64,000 nt of DNA from the NCBI GenBank assembly GCA_013399855.1, contig VXAY01001039.1, positions 325-64,324 of the forward strand, given 5' to 3'. The notes below the pieces were generated by a model. That model was not told the DNA's origin. It saw only the letters and a program-made list of their open reading frames with translations, and ran no database searches. The translations under genes were made by a program, and so were the position numbers. Positions 12,098 through 24,359 of the stretch are shown piece after piece; the first letter of the stretch is position 1, and each line of letters opens with the position of its first letter. Source of the DNA: Oxyruncus cristatus. Its lineage: Eukaryota > Chordata > Aves > Passeriformes > Cotingidae.

Positions 12098-13313
12098 CGA
12101 GAGCATTAGTGTAAAGACTTTGTCAGATGAACGTGTTGAGGCACTCATTCCTAATGTCTCCCTACCTCTATTATAAATTTTAAGGGCCATAAGCAGAGGA
12201 GAAAGATAGAAATTATGGAAACAGATGGAGAGTCAGTGAGGCATAGAAATACAGGTGCTATACGAACAGATGGAGTGAGGGGGATAAAAGGAAAAGAAGA
12301 GTGCTAAGTCTGAGAGGTGCACAAAATTCGGCAGGTGTATAACAGTTCAGTCTTGTAGGGGGATTTGGAAATTAATTACATCACTTTTTTCAGATAGCTC
12401 ACTCCTTCCCACAGGGGACACTAGTTTGTTCCCTCCTCCACATGGATTAAAACAAATTGACTTGTCCTTGAATACATCTGACTGCCAGGATTTTTTTAAA
12501 AAGTTATCTTGTGACAGGGCAGAACTAAATCAATCTCACTAACTAAGAGCCCTTAATAATAAGATCCTTAATATCATGGTAATTCGTTTTTCCCAACCAC
12601 AGTAGTTTACAGATCAGTGTTTAAAAAAATGGCAAAGCTGGATTGCTCTTGCTTTCAATCTCAAAGCAAATAGTATCACTGTCCAAAAAGATAGTGCCAG
12701 TAGAGGTAAGGTATTCAATTTGATTAACCATCTGATAAACTTAGACTGTATTCACCAAATGTCAAATCCAGTATCACCTTCCCATTACACAGCAAAGCAC
12801 AAAAAAAAAAAATCCAAAAGCTAGAAGGGAAAATATCTGTTATGTCCACTAGTCTGTTCTCCCTTTCACATGTTTTACCATGTAAGCTTTGCAGATAATG
12901 CATACTTTGGTTTGTTCCCTCCTCTGTGGGAGGAATGAGTTCCATTTTGAAGTATTACTTCTAGAACTGCAACAAAGACATTGGAGTCAGGGTTCATAAT
13001 TTCAACTTCCATGTCTTGACCACATAAACACTTTGGTGCAAACTCAAGATACCATTGTGAACTGTGACATTAAACAATGTCAATGCTCAATCCTTTTCTG
13101 GCCTGTGATCAGAACAAACTTGAACACAAAGGCAGCAGAATAGGCTGTGATCCCAAAGTGGCATTCCCATGGCTGTCATCCCATTAATTTTCTGCATGTT
13201 TTTTGAGTTACTCTATACAAAACTTTGTTTGGCCTTTGATTCTTGTATTCGGTTTTGTTATTCAGTTTAGCTAGCTTTACTTATCACTGCTTTACATCGT
13301 CATAAAATCAGAA

Positions 13314-13321
13314 TGACGTCA
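13314..13321. promoter_or_regulatory. Full palindromic CRE (TGACGTCA)
   Basis: The eight-base consensus for CREB/ATF dimers is present without mismatch in a CpG-poor region, followed by ACAAAGG. The motif is expected less than once by chance in 64 kb of this composition. No promoter features are seen around it, so it would act, if at all, as a distal element. Confidence 0.4.
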
Positions 13322-14310
13322 CAAAGGCCTGCCAGCTGGCTGAGAAACAAAGTTGAATTAGATTTTGAAGGCAATATGCAACAGACTACCATTTGGTAGA
13401 TTTATGCAAGTCATGTCGCCCTACTGCAATAGGATGTCTCATAAACTATTAGCTTTGGGAGCACTGCAGGATATGGCATACATTAAGCAGATTAAAAACA
13501 AATACGAGGTGGCAAAAGACAATAAAAGCCATCAAAGAAAGGATCACAAGATCTGTTGGACAGAGTCAACACTCTTAATAGGGAAACACTCTTGCACAAA
13601 ATTGAGTGTTTAAGCCCGCTGCAGTGATACTCAGAGCAGCACTGAGAAAAAAAGTCTCACTGACTACCTTGTGAACCAAGGAATAATTCAATGCAAGCAA
13701 CCACCAGTATCACAGTCACTCTTGTCCTGAAGAAGCACTTCCAGAAAAGTATCTGAAATACATTTGTATGCCAAGATAGTAAAATAACAGGTCCTGAAAA
13801 TCTGCACAATTCTTGTTTGTGCAGTTTCAAAATCCTTACTTTACTTAGCTAATATATTTAAAGGAATTTATTGATTGACTTATCCAATACATACAAGACC
13901 TGAAGTCTTGGACCAAAAAAAATTGACTTTCAATATCAACTCAATTATCAGAAAATATTCCTCTAGAAAGGAAAAAAAGAGACTTTGCCGCTTGATTCCA
14001 GTTGCTGGTTTTTATATGATGCAAGAAGCAAGGGAAGCAAACTCACAGAAAATAAAGACATCAGATATTTTTTGTACTCATGACCAAATACACACAAGAA
14101 AATGTATCAAGTTCAGTCACGAGCGTGACAGATGCATCCAAGGTCTTGCTGACATTGGCAGCCTTACAGGGGCAATCTGTATATAAGGACAACGTGCTCT
14201 TGAGCAATTCCTCCTAATGAGGTAGGCATAGAGATTAGTTCCTCTAATATCTCTGGCATGAAGTTTTGTCTTTTTTGCTTATAAATTGAGCACTGCAGAA
14301 TCATTGGAGA

Positions 14311-14345
14311 ACAACAACAACAACAACAACAATAATAATAATAAT
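14311..14345. repeat. Compound (CAA)n(TAA)n microsatellite
   Basis: About seven CAA units run directly into about five AAT units. The same tract is translated as poly-Cys/Tyr in a 91-codon minus-strand frame, which shows that frame to be spurious. Confidence 0.9.
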
Positions 14346-15934
14346 GGCAGGAATTTTCCTGTACATCTAATAAGGAACATACATTTTTTTTGCCCAGCTG
14401 AAGACAAAGCAGCTTAATAAAAGGCTCAAAAGAGTCCATAGCATAAGCATTTTACCATTTTCCAAGAGAATGAAATTACACAAGGGAAATCATACAGCCT
14501 GTGAAAAGTAATCTAAAAACTAATGTAATTTAAGCATGCCATATAAAATACTGAAATATACATCTACTACTTTTAGGAAGGGATGTTCACTATAAAAACT
14601 TACTTAATTTCAGGTCTGCTCCTTCTTTATATATGTAATCCAAAGACATGGTGGTTTTGTTTTAGGAGGTAAAGATCAATAATATACTGTAATACATGAA
14701 AACAGGACACACTAAACATTCTTCATTTACTTAGGAACTGGTTGAATGCATCAAAGCTGGTATTTCATCAGAAACAATGCAATCCTGTATTAAGGTTCTG
14801 GGGCAAATAGCCTCTGTTATGATACTGTGACAGTAGTGTGAACTGTAAGTCCTATTGAATAACCCCAAGAGGAAGAGCCAAGCAATATGAAAGAAATGAC
14901 TTTTGAGTATCACCTAACCCATCTCTTACAGTGGTAAGAATGAACCAGGCTCTTGGGAACCCCTGGCTAGTAATTCAAGGAAAGCTGGGGCAATTTTTCC
15001 CCTGTAAAAGACTTAAAATGCTTTCTGGATCAAGATTAACCTATCCTTCATCCATAGGGTGCTTACACATGCTTCTTATCTATGTTTTTGTCAATGGAAC
15101 AATTACCCAATAAAATAACACTTGTTTCTCTCTTCCCTTCCCTTTCTCTCAAAAGCTCCTGTTAACCTTAGCAACTCTTTACCCTATCAATACATAGCTG
15201 AAATCTTTCCAGACTGAACATTGCATTCTTCTAGCTATAGTTTTAAGAACAAACTCTGCACTTTTCTGGCCAAGTGAACTCATGCGGTGTGAATTCCTGG
15301 CATGAAAGGTGCTGTTTCATACTTAATTGTATTAATTGCCTTTAAAACAAAAAGGTTGGGTTTGTTTGTTTTTTTTCATGAAAGGTAATTTAATGCTTCC
15401 CTTATGGCCTGAGTGTGTACCTCCCTGATACAAAAGGATATAGGTGAGGATTTCTTCCTAGAATCTTGATTGGAAAGATGCATTAAACATACCTATACAG
15501 ATAAGGACCTCTAGATCTGTTATCTGTATTACTTGGATGTCCTAATCAGGATCAGTCTCATTGAAATGGGTACTGTAAAGCTTTGTAACCACCATCGACC
15601 CAAAAAGCTCTGTTTTGCATCTGCTTTCTTCTCACAAGGTTACTTAATAAAGTGGGTACTTCAAAAATAATGTTTGATGGACCTGATGAAGTCCTATAGG
15701 TTCATAACTGTACTGTTTTCTGTGATTCTTGTCATTGTGGTATCTGAGTCTTTCATAAATAGTTAAAATACAAGCTCTGCAGTGTTTGTAATCATTAGTA
15801 TACCAACAAGAAGTTTACAATGAACTTGATATGGTGGCATTCTCACAATTGGCAGTAAAAGTTACACCTGAAAAAGGTAGTTTTGCTTCTTCTAGCCTTC
15901 TAAATAGTTAATTGAATAAGGAAGAATAACCATA

Positions 15935-16045
15935 CCCATTGCATAGACCAAGGACTCAGAGAGATGAGGTTACATGTCCAAAGCCTCCCTGAAAGGCAAA
16001 ATGGAAACCAGAAACAGAACAAATGAGCCTATGTACAACTGCAAT
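15935..16045 (-). repeat. Possible MIR-type SINE remnant
   Basis: The plus strand reads GGACTCAGAGAGATGAGGTT followed by ACATGTCCAAAGCC. It parallels the complement of the MIR core (CTCAGAGAGGTTAAGTGACTTGCCCAAGG), with an insertion and several changes. The match is short. The 85-codon minus-strand frame here (15,956-16,213) is probably unrelated to any gene. Confidence 0.35.
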
Positions 16046-18260
16046 GCCTGTGCAATTCTGTTCAAACAGAGTCTGGAGACCAGCCACAGAAGGAAAAGAC
16101 TGCCACACTTGCCCAAAAACTTTCTGCAACACAATTCCACCTAAAAAAAAATGTACTGTAGTACTGCAGTGCATCTTCTGTGTTTTGGCATGAAAAGAGG
16201 ATGCGGAGACCACAGGTCAGCCTTTTCATTTTCAGGGATCCTGTGTAGATCTAGAAAAGTGTAGCTAAATTACAAGTAAATTGATAGACAATTTTTTTTC
16301 TTTTTTTTTTTCGTAATTTTACTTTCTGATGACAGCGAAGACAATGGTTATCTTCCAGCAGAGTAAAACTTGGCAGTTCTTTTCATGATGTATAGCAGAA
16401 TCAGCTCAGCTCTATTAAGGTTATTCTTTCGAGAACTCATGAATCAGCCATTCATATTTTCATTGTCATATGAATTAAAATATCATAATTTCAGTCATAA
16501 TTTTTAGCATCTATTTCCTTTTAATACTTCTTGCGTTCAGTTCAAAACTTCACCACAACAGTTTCTCTGCAGACAGTTCTTCCATATGTGTCCTTCCACT
16601 TAATAATTGTTTTAGTTTGATCCTTCAACCATATTTCTGAATAAACAGGAAAGCTCCCATTGGGATGACCCATGTTAACATTGCAATGGCTTACATTGTG
16701 TAATTCATACACTTCTTGGCATTAGGAGAGGCATTACTATGTGCTCGGGGCAGTCATATGGGTAACAAGATCAACTAGGTATTTCAATTTATGTGACATG
16801 AATAGACTTCACCAAAATGAGAGAAATGCCGGAGTTATAAAAGGCAGAGCATAGTTGTCATGTTTATTTTGTGCTTGGGGCTCATGAGCCCTAATTATCT
16901 GTCAAGCCAATTAGCCTGAACAGACATGCCAAAATCCTTGCTGTAAGACCAGCTCAAGGATGTGAGCCCAGGACTGAGAAACTCCACAGCCTCTCCGTGC
17001 TGCTGGTCTCATTCCCCTCCTTCTCAGCAGGAACAGTACCCTGAACACCCAATTTGCAAATGGATGAGGAAAAGGTTCAGCACTCAGCAATGACAACTTG
17101 CACTTCATGTAATACAGAGAGAGCCCTTGCTGAGTTAGCCTCAATGATCTGCAAATTACTGTATACTGCATTTCCTTTTATAACCTCCTAGTTATTGCAA
17201 GACATCCCAGTAGCTACAGGGAAGGGACAGATTTTTCCCTGCATTTATTCTTCAGCTGAGAACCAGCACAGGGTTTATGTTTCCCTTAAAGCCTCAAAAC
17301 AAGGATTAAGTGTGACTTGACTGCTGTTGGCCTAGCTGGTTCTGTTAGAGAGGTGTGAAATTCATCTAGACTGATCATAGCAGAAATATTTTAGTCTCCT
17401 TTTCCAACTGGTATTAAAACTAACTTCTGCAAAATGAATCTTTTGCAGGAACAGCTACAGTAGCAATAGATGGGGAGAGGGGAGGAGAGCAGCTTAAATT
17501 TTACTTTTTACTGTTTTATGAGACTTTGAACTGTTTTAGGGTGATTGTGCTTGTCCCATTTTAAAAGATTCTCAGGTTTTTTGGTCTATATTAGATTTTT
17601 GTGCATTTTATTATATTTATATGTATTATGGCTATTTTTCAATTATAATCCCCTTCTTAAAAAAATAAAATTCCAAATTTAAAATTATTAACTCTGTACT
17701 ATTATGTTAATTCTTTTTAAATAAGACTGTCATAGTTGATTATTTATCATATCACAGTAGAAGCAGCTAGTAATATCTCTTGCAGTGTATGAGCATACAA
17801 ATATGCTTTTTTAGATGGTGTTTGTTTATTCCCTAAAGCTAAGGCTCATTTAATATTTCAGGTAAAATCAGAACAGTAACATAGATAGCCCTGAGGTTGA
17901 AAAGTAACCACCTAAAGATGACTCAAGGGGAAGTTGCTATGACAATGGCTTCTGAACAGAGTCAAAAATAAAATTTAAAAAAAAAAAACAAAACACTTGC
18001 TTATCAGAAGAAAAGTATGACACAGGAGTTGAGGTCATCCTGAAATTAGACACCCTGCTTTTAGTAATGCTTTAACAGAGTTTTCATCAATCCAAGCCTC
18101 TCTGTGACACCCAACATCTGTAGAAAAGTACAAGAAATATTGTCTTGCTCCCAGCTGGAAAATAATGAGACAGCAAAGGAACACAACCAATCCAAGCTAA
18201 GCAGTTAGGAACACTAGTTCTCAGTTCCATTTAGACACCCAATTTGAACATCCTTCCATG

Positions 18261-18326
18261 TGCTGCATAGGCATAGAAGAGGTATACATATGCTACATAG
18301 GCATAGAAGAGGTATACACATGCTAC
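18261..18326. repeat. 30-bp tandem duplication
   Basis: A 30-base unit beginning TGCTGCATAGGCATAG at 18,261 is repeated from 18,291 with two base differences. A third partial copy starts at 18,321. The high identity suggests a recent duplication and it may vary in copy number between individuals. Confidence 0.9.
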
Positions 18327-20877
18327 ACCCATTACTGAAATAAGTAAACTATCCATGTTAGGGCTCCTCTAACATCTCCCCAGCTTCACATGCCTGACGT
18401 GCATCGTTCGGAACATGTGAGCTGTTAATTGCCACAGTGCAAGATTTCCCTTGGAGGAGAATTCCCATGGTGAGGTTTGTCTGCAGAGCCTGTTCTGTGC
18501 TACTTAAGGGACAGCTGTTACAGCAGATGAAAAAATCTGAACACAAATTGAGACAAGCATGGTTTTGATATGTGGAACTGCTCTTTTAGAAATGCCAAGA
18601 GGTTTGCATAACAGCCTGGCTGCTTGGGGTGGAGTTCCTACAATAACTCCGGGTCTGCATTTGGTGCACACAGTGCACACTAACTCAAGGTGACACAGCC
18701 TGGAGGAAGTGGCTGTTTGGATGTAAAACCTACACAACACATTTGTTTTTAACAAAGGTAAGCTGTGTCACCAAGAATATCAGTTTATGAAACATGCTGT
18801 CTTTGGACATCCTCTGAAGTGGGGACAGAGACTCTACAGGTCTAACATTAATGATTAGCATAAGGTTTCCCAGAGTGACTTGTGATGCCTTCACTTCAGG
18901 ATGCCAAATCTGAGACACTGACAATTTCTCCTCCAGTTAATTCTTCTGAAACCACGTCTCATTCTAGATGCTCAAAATAAGAAGCAGCCCAATTGGTCGG
19001 TCAGTTCTAGATTTCTGGACTTTAATCATCACTGACTTGTGCATTTTCTATTTGGGTTAAGAAATGTCACCACATTTCTACCAGAAAGAAATCCAATTGA
19101 GGCACTAGGCCACCAGCATGTTCCCTACTGGCAAGATCTGCTTCAGTCATATAGAATTAAATTTTGTACTAATAAGCATAAAGACAGAAATATATCTTAG
19201 CTGATTGAGTAAAAAAAAAAAAGAAAAAAAATTGAATTAACATGTCATTCCAAGAAAGTGAGAGTATCAAATTACAGCCTGCCTGCCTGCAAAATATAAA
19301 TTCATATAAAGACAGTATACACCATAAAAGCCATTTATAATTATTAAATTATATATACCGTGGTATTTTTTAATAAAGTTTGTGCTTACTTTTTAATCAA
19401 TCCTTTGTTGCAACGTATCTTTATTTTTTTTTATATAGACATTCAAATTTGGCCAAACATAAAATTAAGATAAATGTTAATGTATTTTAAATGTGTCTCA
19501 AAATAATTAATAATTGTACTTAGCTACTGAAAGGTTCTCTCCATGGCCACCACTTATAGCAATTTAAAATGGCACATGGTGAATATTCACCTTTGTACCA
19601 AGTACCTTCTAACAACTGAATAATTTTTTAGACATTTTAGTAAGAAAACATAGCATTTTCTATTGTAATTTCTATAGATTGATTGATTTTCACAGCAAAT
19701 TCTTTGTTCCATAGGTTTTGCTCAGCTCAAAAGATAGGTACTTGGCAGAAGTTTTGAATATTGCCAACAATACATTATTTTCTCTTTCATCTAAGCAAAA
19801 AGTTAGAGGTTTGGTTGTAAAGGGTGTATTTTTCTGGGTGGTTGTCTATGCTTCAGCCTATGGAAACACTGTTTTGAATAACCACTTGTCACTATGCAGT
19901 TGAATCATGTCTGTTAGTCTTTACTATAAACCACACTAGTATCTTGAAATAGAAAAAAAATTCAAAGTTTTTAATATGTTTTGCACATTCTCTTTAAAAA
20001 ATAACAAACACACACACAGAAGCCAAACAAACCCCACAGTCATCCATTGGCTGAATTTTATAGATTTACATATTTTTTCTACACTGAATACTTTTTACAC
20101 TGAAGATTTTTTTCCCTAGAAACATCTTATCTCATGACAACCTCCTCAGGAACCAGATGATGTTCTTGCAGGTTCCTATGTAATGTAATAATATCATTAA
20201 CATATTTAATATAATATGTAATCATTATATATAAGTATAACATATTGTATATGTAATATAATTCTATTTTTCTCAGAATTAATTTTTTTAATTAACAGTG
20301 GAAGAGTCATACCTGATATTAACCTTTTAAATGGGGAATACCTAAAAAGAATTCTAACTTCTTTGTAGATGACATCAGAAAATATAAATGTTTCTCAAAA
20401 CAGCATTTTATTCCCCTGATGCCCTTAAACAACATTAAGACCTGTTGTTTCATCATATGTGGTTGTCTCTGGAACTCCTGGTCATCTTAGAGTTCGCTCC
20501 AAATGCAGAAAATAAGTAATTAATACTCTTTAAGATCTCATAGTTTTGATTTGCCACTTCTAAATGCACAAAAAATAGTTAATGAGTAAAACAAATGCTT
20601 CTTGCAAGCGGGCTATAAGATTTGTTATATTTCCACTAGTGATTTCTTTAAGAAAAGGAGACTGTAAAACTGTCTTCATCCCAACCTTTTAGAAGCTCAA
20701 TCAAGGTGAAAAGAAAAAATTTTCAACAGAGCTCAGACTCCAGCATCTGCCACTGAAAACAAGTCTAATCTCAATTACAGGAGAATATTTTTTTTTTTAA
20801 ACCTCCAAATAACTTCATAATTTGTATGAATTGAATACCTTGAGCTCTGGTATTAGCCAAACGCAGAAACCCGTGGC

Positions 20878-20961
20878 AATAATTGTTATTTGAAGTTATA
20901 AAAAAAATAATTGTTATTTCTAGTTGTAAAAAAAATAATTGTTACTTCAAGTTGTAAAAAT
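20878..20961. repeat. 28-bp tandem repeat, three copies
   Basis: Copies begin at 20,878, 20,906 and 20,934. Each consists of AATAATTGTTA, a short variable part, GTTRTA and an A run. The period is exactly 28 bases across all three copies, with a few substitutions per copy. Confidence 0.9.
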
Positions 20962-23900
20962 GAATATTTGATGAAAATATATTCTGTAAATGACAATCAA
21001 TCTTTATAGTGGTATAATGGTTTTAAACCCTAACAGCAAAGGATCACTTCTCTTGCAGTGTCTAGCATATTCAAGTCTCAAATGCAACCAAATGAATAAC
21101 AGTAATGCTAACACAAAAAAGAAAATATATTAACAAGCTATTTAGCTCTTGGTTCTTTAAGCTCTGCAAAACTGTCCTGTCTTTTCCATGAGAAGACACA
21201 ATGTTTTTCATCTTTCATAGCTGCATAATGTTGACAAGTGAAACAGACTTTTGTCTATTTATTTCTGAATTCAGTTTTGATACGAGTGTATTTTTTTCTC
21301 TAAACTCCCCAAAACAAAACAAACAAACAAACAAAAAAATTAAAGAGAATCTTAGAAAAACCTTAGACTAATACACATTTTAGCACTGCTTTAAGTTGAA
21401 ACAAATGTAAAAAAAAAAAAAAAGAAAATGGTATTTTGCATTTAAAAGGTCTTTGTGGACCCATCCATCAGACTAGAATCAGCTTGTGCCAAATGAAAAT
21501 GCCGAACAAGGCTTGCAATATCCAGAGAATAAGATTCAGTGCAGTCCAAAAGAGAGTCCTTAATAAGCTAGACTGTGCTCACAGTGCTCTTACCAGCCTA
21601 TATGTAAAAAGTGCTTTTGCTAATTTTAGACCGATCTTGATCCATTGGTTTAACATCCTTTAAACATTGATTAATTTCATTGCTAACAGGAATGGAAATC
21701 CCATTCCCAATTCTTCTTCTGGCTTTCAAATTTTGCCAGCCTAGTGCTCTATATCTTTGGTACAGGATGGATTTCACTGTTGACTCAACTTGTGAGACTT
21801 CACAGTCAAGACAAAACAGCTTTTTATGAATTACACTTGGTGTATAACTTTAATCCATGCAGGTTTAGGGATTGCATTTCTCTGCTAATCCTTGTGTGTT
21901 AAGTAGTAGGTGGTAGATGGGCTGTTAACACCCGGCACAAGTGGTTGTGACAGGTTCTGTTCACAACAGAGATTCTCAGACATTTCCTCTCCACTTGTGC
22001 ATCACTCTGCCCCGTGAGCAAGGCTCTGGGTGGGAACAGCAGGCCTCCTCACACACTGGTGTCATTTATTCTCTCTTCAGCTGTTATGTTTAGGAAAAAA
22101 GGTAGCATGTACATGGTACAGTGGCAGGAGATAAAGAAAAGGCAGTCCCAGCCTGCCTCGATGTGGCTGGCCAGAGTCACCCCAAGCTCCCAAGCAAAGA
22201 TCTTGCCCCTGGCTACTTCATCTCTGGCTCTCTGCAGTCTGCCTCCCCCTCCCTCAGTGCCTCTAACCAAAGGAGAGACAATATTTCTGTGCCAGGCAGC
22301 AATTACGGCCTTCAGCCACATGGCTTTCTCCCAGCTATCGACTGCATTACCTTGAGAACAGGATAGAGTCAGAAAATTTATGTCCCAAGTTTAGGCTCAG
22401 TCTTCCGTTCGCAACATCGGTCGTACCAAGAGAGAGCAATCCCAACCAGAGAGAGTGTCTCAGGTTAGACAAAGAGCTCCACTTAGAGCAATTGCTCAAT
22501 ATATGTTCCTGAGGACTTCATCTGACAGCCTATATCACAAAATTAGACTATTTATCTTAATTGCTGCCTAGAAAGAATGTTTCCCTATTGGAAATATAAA
22601 GCATTTCCGTCTTTCTTCAAGGGAATTTGTGAATGAATCCTCTCTTAGCTCCACTCCTGTAATGGAAGTTATTATCCAAAGCAGATGAATTATATTAGTT
22701 TTCTTAATTTTCTCAACTGATTGTCAAGAAAAGATGTTCTCAGCTGGTGATGTAACGAGAACATTTCTGTATCTAGAAGACACAACATAACCAGAGAGCA
22801 GACAGGAGGTACTGCTTTTTAAAGGAGCCTGCTCCTCAAAAGACATTTCAACAGTTTAATGCTTTAAACATCTCAGTAATGCAGTGATGTCTGACTTATG
22901 TGGTTACCATTACTTGACACAACACAGTATAAAACATAATAGCAAAGAATGAAGTATATTGCTGACTAGAAAAGATAACCCATGTGCTGTGGGGAGAGTC
23001 TGGAGCATTTTGGCTGACTCAGTCAACTCCATCCTATCATAATGTGTATGGAGTCAGATAGACACTTTCTACTAACTGACCAAAACCCCAAACTTACAAG
23101 CGTGAAGTGATCTAATACATCATGAGTTCTCATACTGATGTCAGTAGCTGGAGTGTTGTCCAGCCATACAGATTTTTTTAAGAACAATGTGGATGCTGAT
23201 AGCATTACTGGTAAGAATGTTTTAATTTGTGCCTTCCTTATTATTTAAAATATTACTGCAGTATAGAAAAAAAAAAAAAACCTCCTGAAATGCAGTTTTC
23301 AAGCAAATCTCTTTCTCAAGAGACTTGCAGCAAATCTGAACATGCTGTTTGATATCTGTATTAATTGAGCTCTTTTGTTTAACTACTAAGAATATGCAAC
23401 ACTAATAGCCCTGGAGAGATACTCCCTGAAAAAGAAACAATTTTCCAGGACCATTTTGCCCACAGTCTTGTTTTGAGACAGGCAAAAAATATTCCTATTT
23501 TGTACTTTTTGTTTGTTGGTTGGTTCGTTGTTTTTTGGCTTTTTTCTATCAGTAGGAAAGAAACTTTAATCCCAACATCATCTCAGAGAGAACCTCAGAC
23601 TTTAAACTACTGAGTCAATGATGTCAAATCTTCAGAAATAACAGTTAGACCAGAGTTGAAGTAATGATTGAGAGTGACAGTTTCTACATCCCATCACTGG
23701 ATCCCTTCAGGTCAGAGATGTGAGCTTACGTCCTGAACCATCTGCTGCCGGAAAAAAAGCCTGCTCACAAGCCTCGCTCACTGTCCTGCTCAAAAGGAAA
23801 GGGGACACCTGAAGATGGGTCTTAGCAGCCAGCACAGCACTTCTCTGGAAAACCTACAAAAACTCATTCTCACATAGAAGGTGATGAGAGAGGAAAGCTG

Positions 23901-24184
23901 CCTCTCCAGCTGCAGCAGCAGGAACCGGGTGCCAGGGTCGTGCCCAGGCTTGAGTTTGTACTGCATACTTGCGGAGGGCAGTTCAGCACTGGTGCTCTGC
24001 CTGCTCTTCCAGAAGGGAAGACTGTAATCCTATTATCCTGTGGAGCCAGCTACTTTCTGGCAAGAGTCATTACAGAGTTATCTGTGATTAGCAATCTCCT
24101 TTTCTGAGCCTGCATACTCTCCTTAGAGCGAAACAAAGACTTTCAGGGTTTCTTGTGTCATAAAAAAGAAAGAGCTACAAACAC

Positions 24185-24359
24185 CGTCCTCAGGTCCTCA
24201 GTCATTTTGTACATTTGGGTAGTATTCTGTGTGGTGTGTTTGAGCTCTTTGCACAATGCAATTTCAAACTCAGACATCTGTTTCTCGAGTAATGGATCTA
24301 ATTGAAAACCACAAGTTTCTCCTTTAATCTTTCCAAGGACATATGAGTGCATTCTTCCT
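24185..24359 (-). other. Candidate minus-strand exon, unidentified
   Basis: Read on the minus strand, a T-rich tract ending in TTTTTTAG gives an acceptor just before 24,359. The following frame is open for about 60 codons and would end at a weak donor (GTGTTT) at 24,184, or run on to a stop at 24,158. The product is hydrophilic and looks protein-like, with a Lys/Glu-rich stretch (around QLDPLLEKQMSEFEIALCKE) that could be helical, then a Thr/Asn-rich part. I do not recognise it. A lone pseudogene fragment or chance are alternatives; no partner exon is close by. Confidence 0.25.

Larger units (their letters stand above)
11958..15934. other. Non-coding stretch
   Basis: No supported exon. A small hairpin group lies at 12,061-12,097, a CRE palindrome at 13,314 and a trinucleotide repeat at 14,311. 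Frames of 60-103 codons at 13,365, 13,875, 14,164 and 14,931 have no convincing splice sites and mixed composition. Short A runs occur at 12,801-12,812 and 13,914-13,921. Confidence 0.55.
16046..24184. other. Non-coding stretch with simple repeats
   Basis: No supported exon. T- and A-runs occur at 16,292-16,311, 17,977-17,988, 19,211-19,231, 21,409-21,423 and 23,267-23,280, and a (CAAA)n tract at 21,311-21,339. Tandem repeats at 18,261 and 20,878 are listed separately. Sequence around 22,000-22,370 and 23,700-24,060 is richer in GC. At 22.0-22.4 kb three frames overlap (two plus, one minus, up to 113 codons), which argues that none is coding. A very AT-rich patch lies at 20,180-20,290. Confidence 0.55.

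Noticed and set aside
14164..14439. 91-codon minus ORF with a poly-Cys/Tyr run
   Set aside because: The run is a translated CAA/TAA microsatellite.
22014..22366. Three overlapping ORFs, up to 113 codons, on both strands
   Set aside because: Being open in several frames at once reflects local GC content with few stop codons, not coding.
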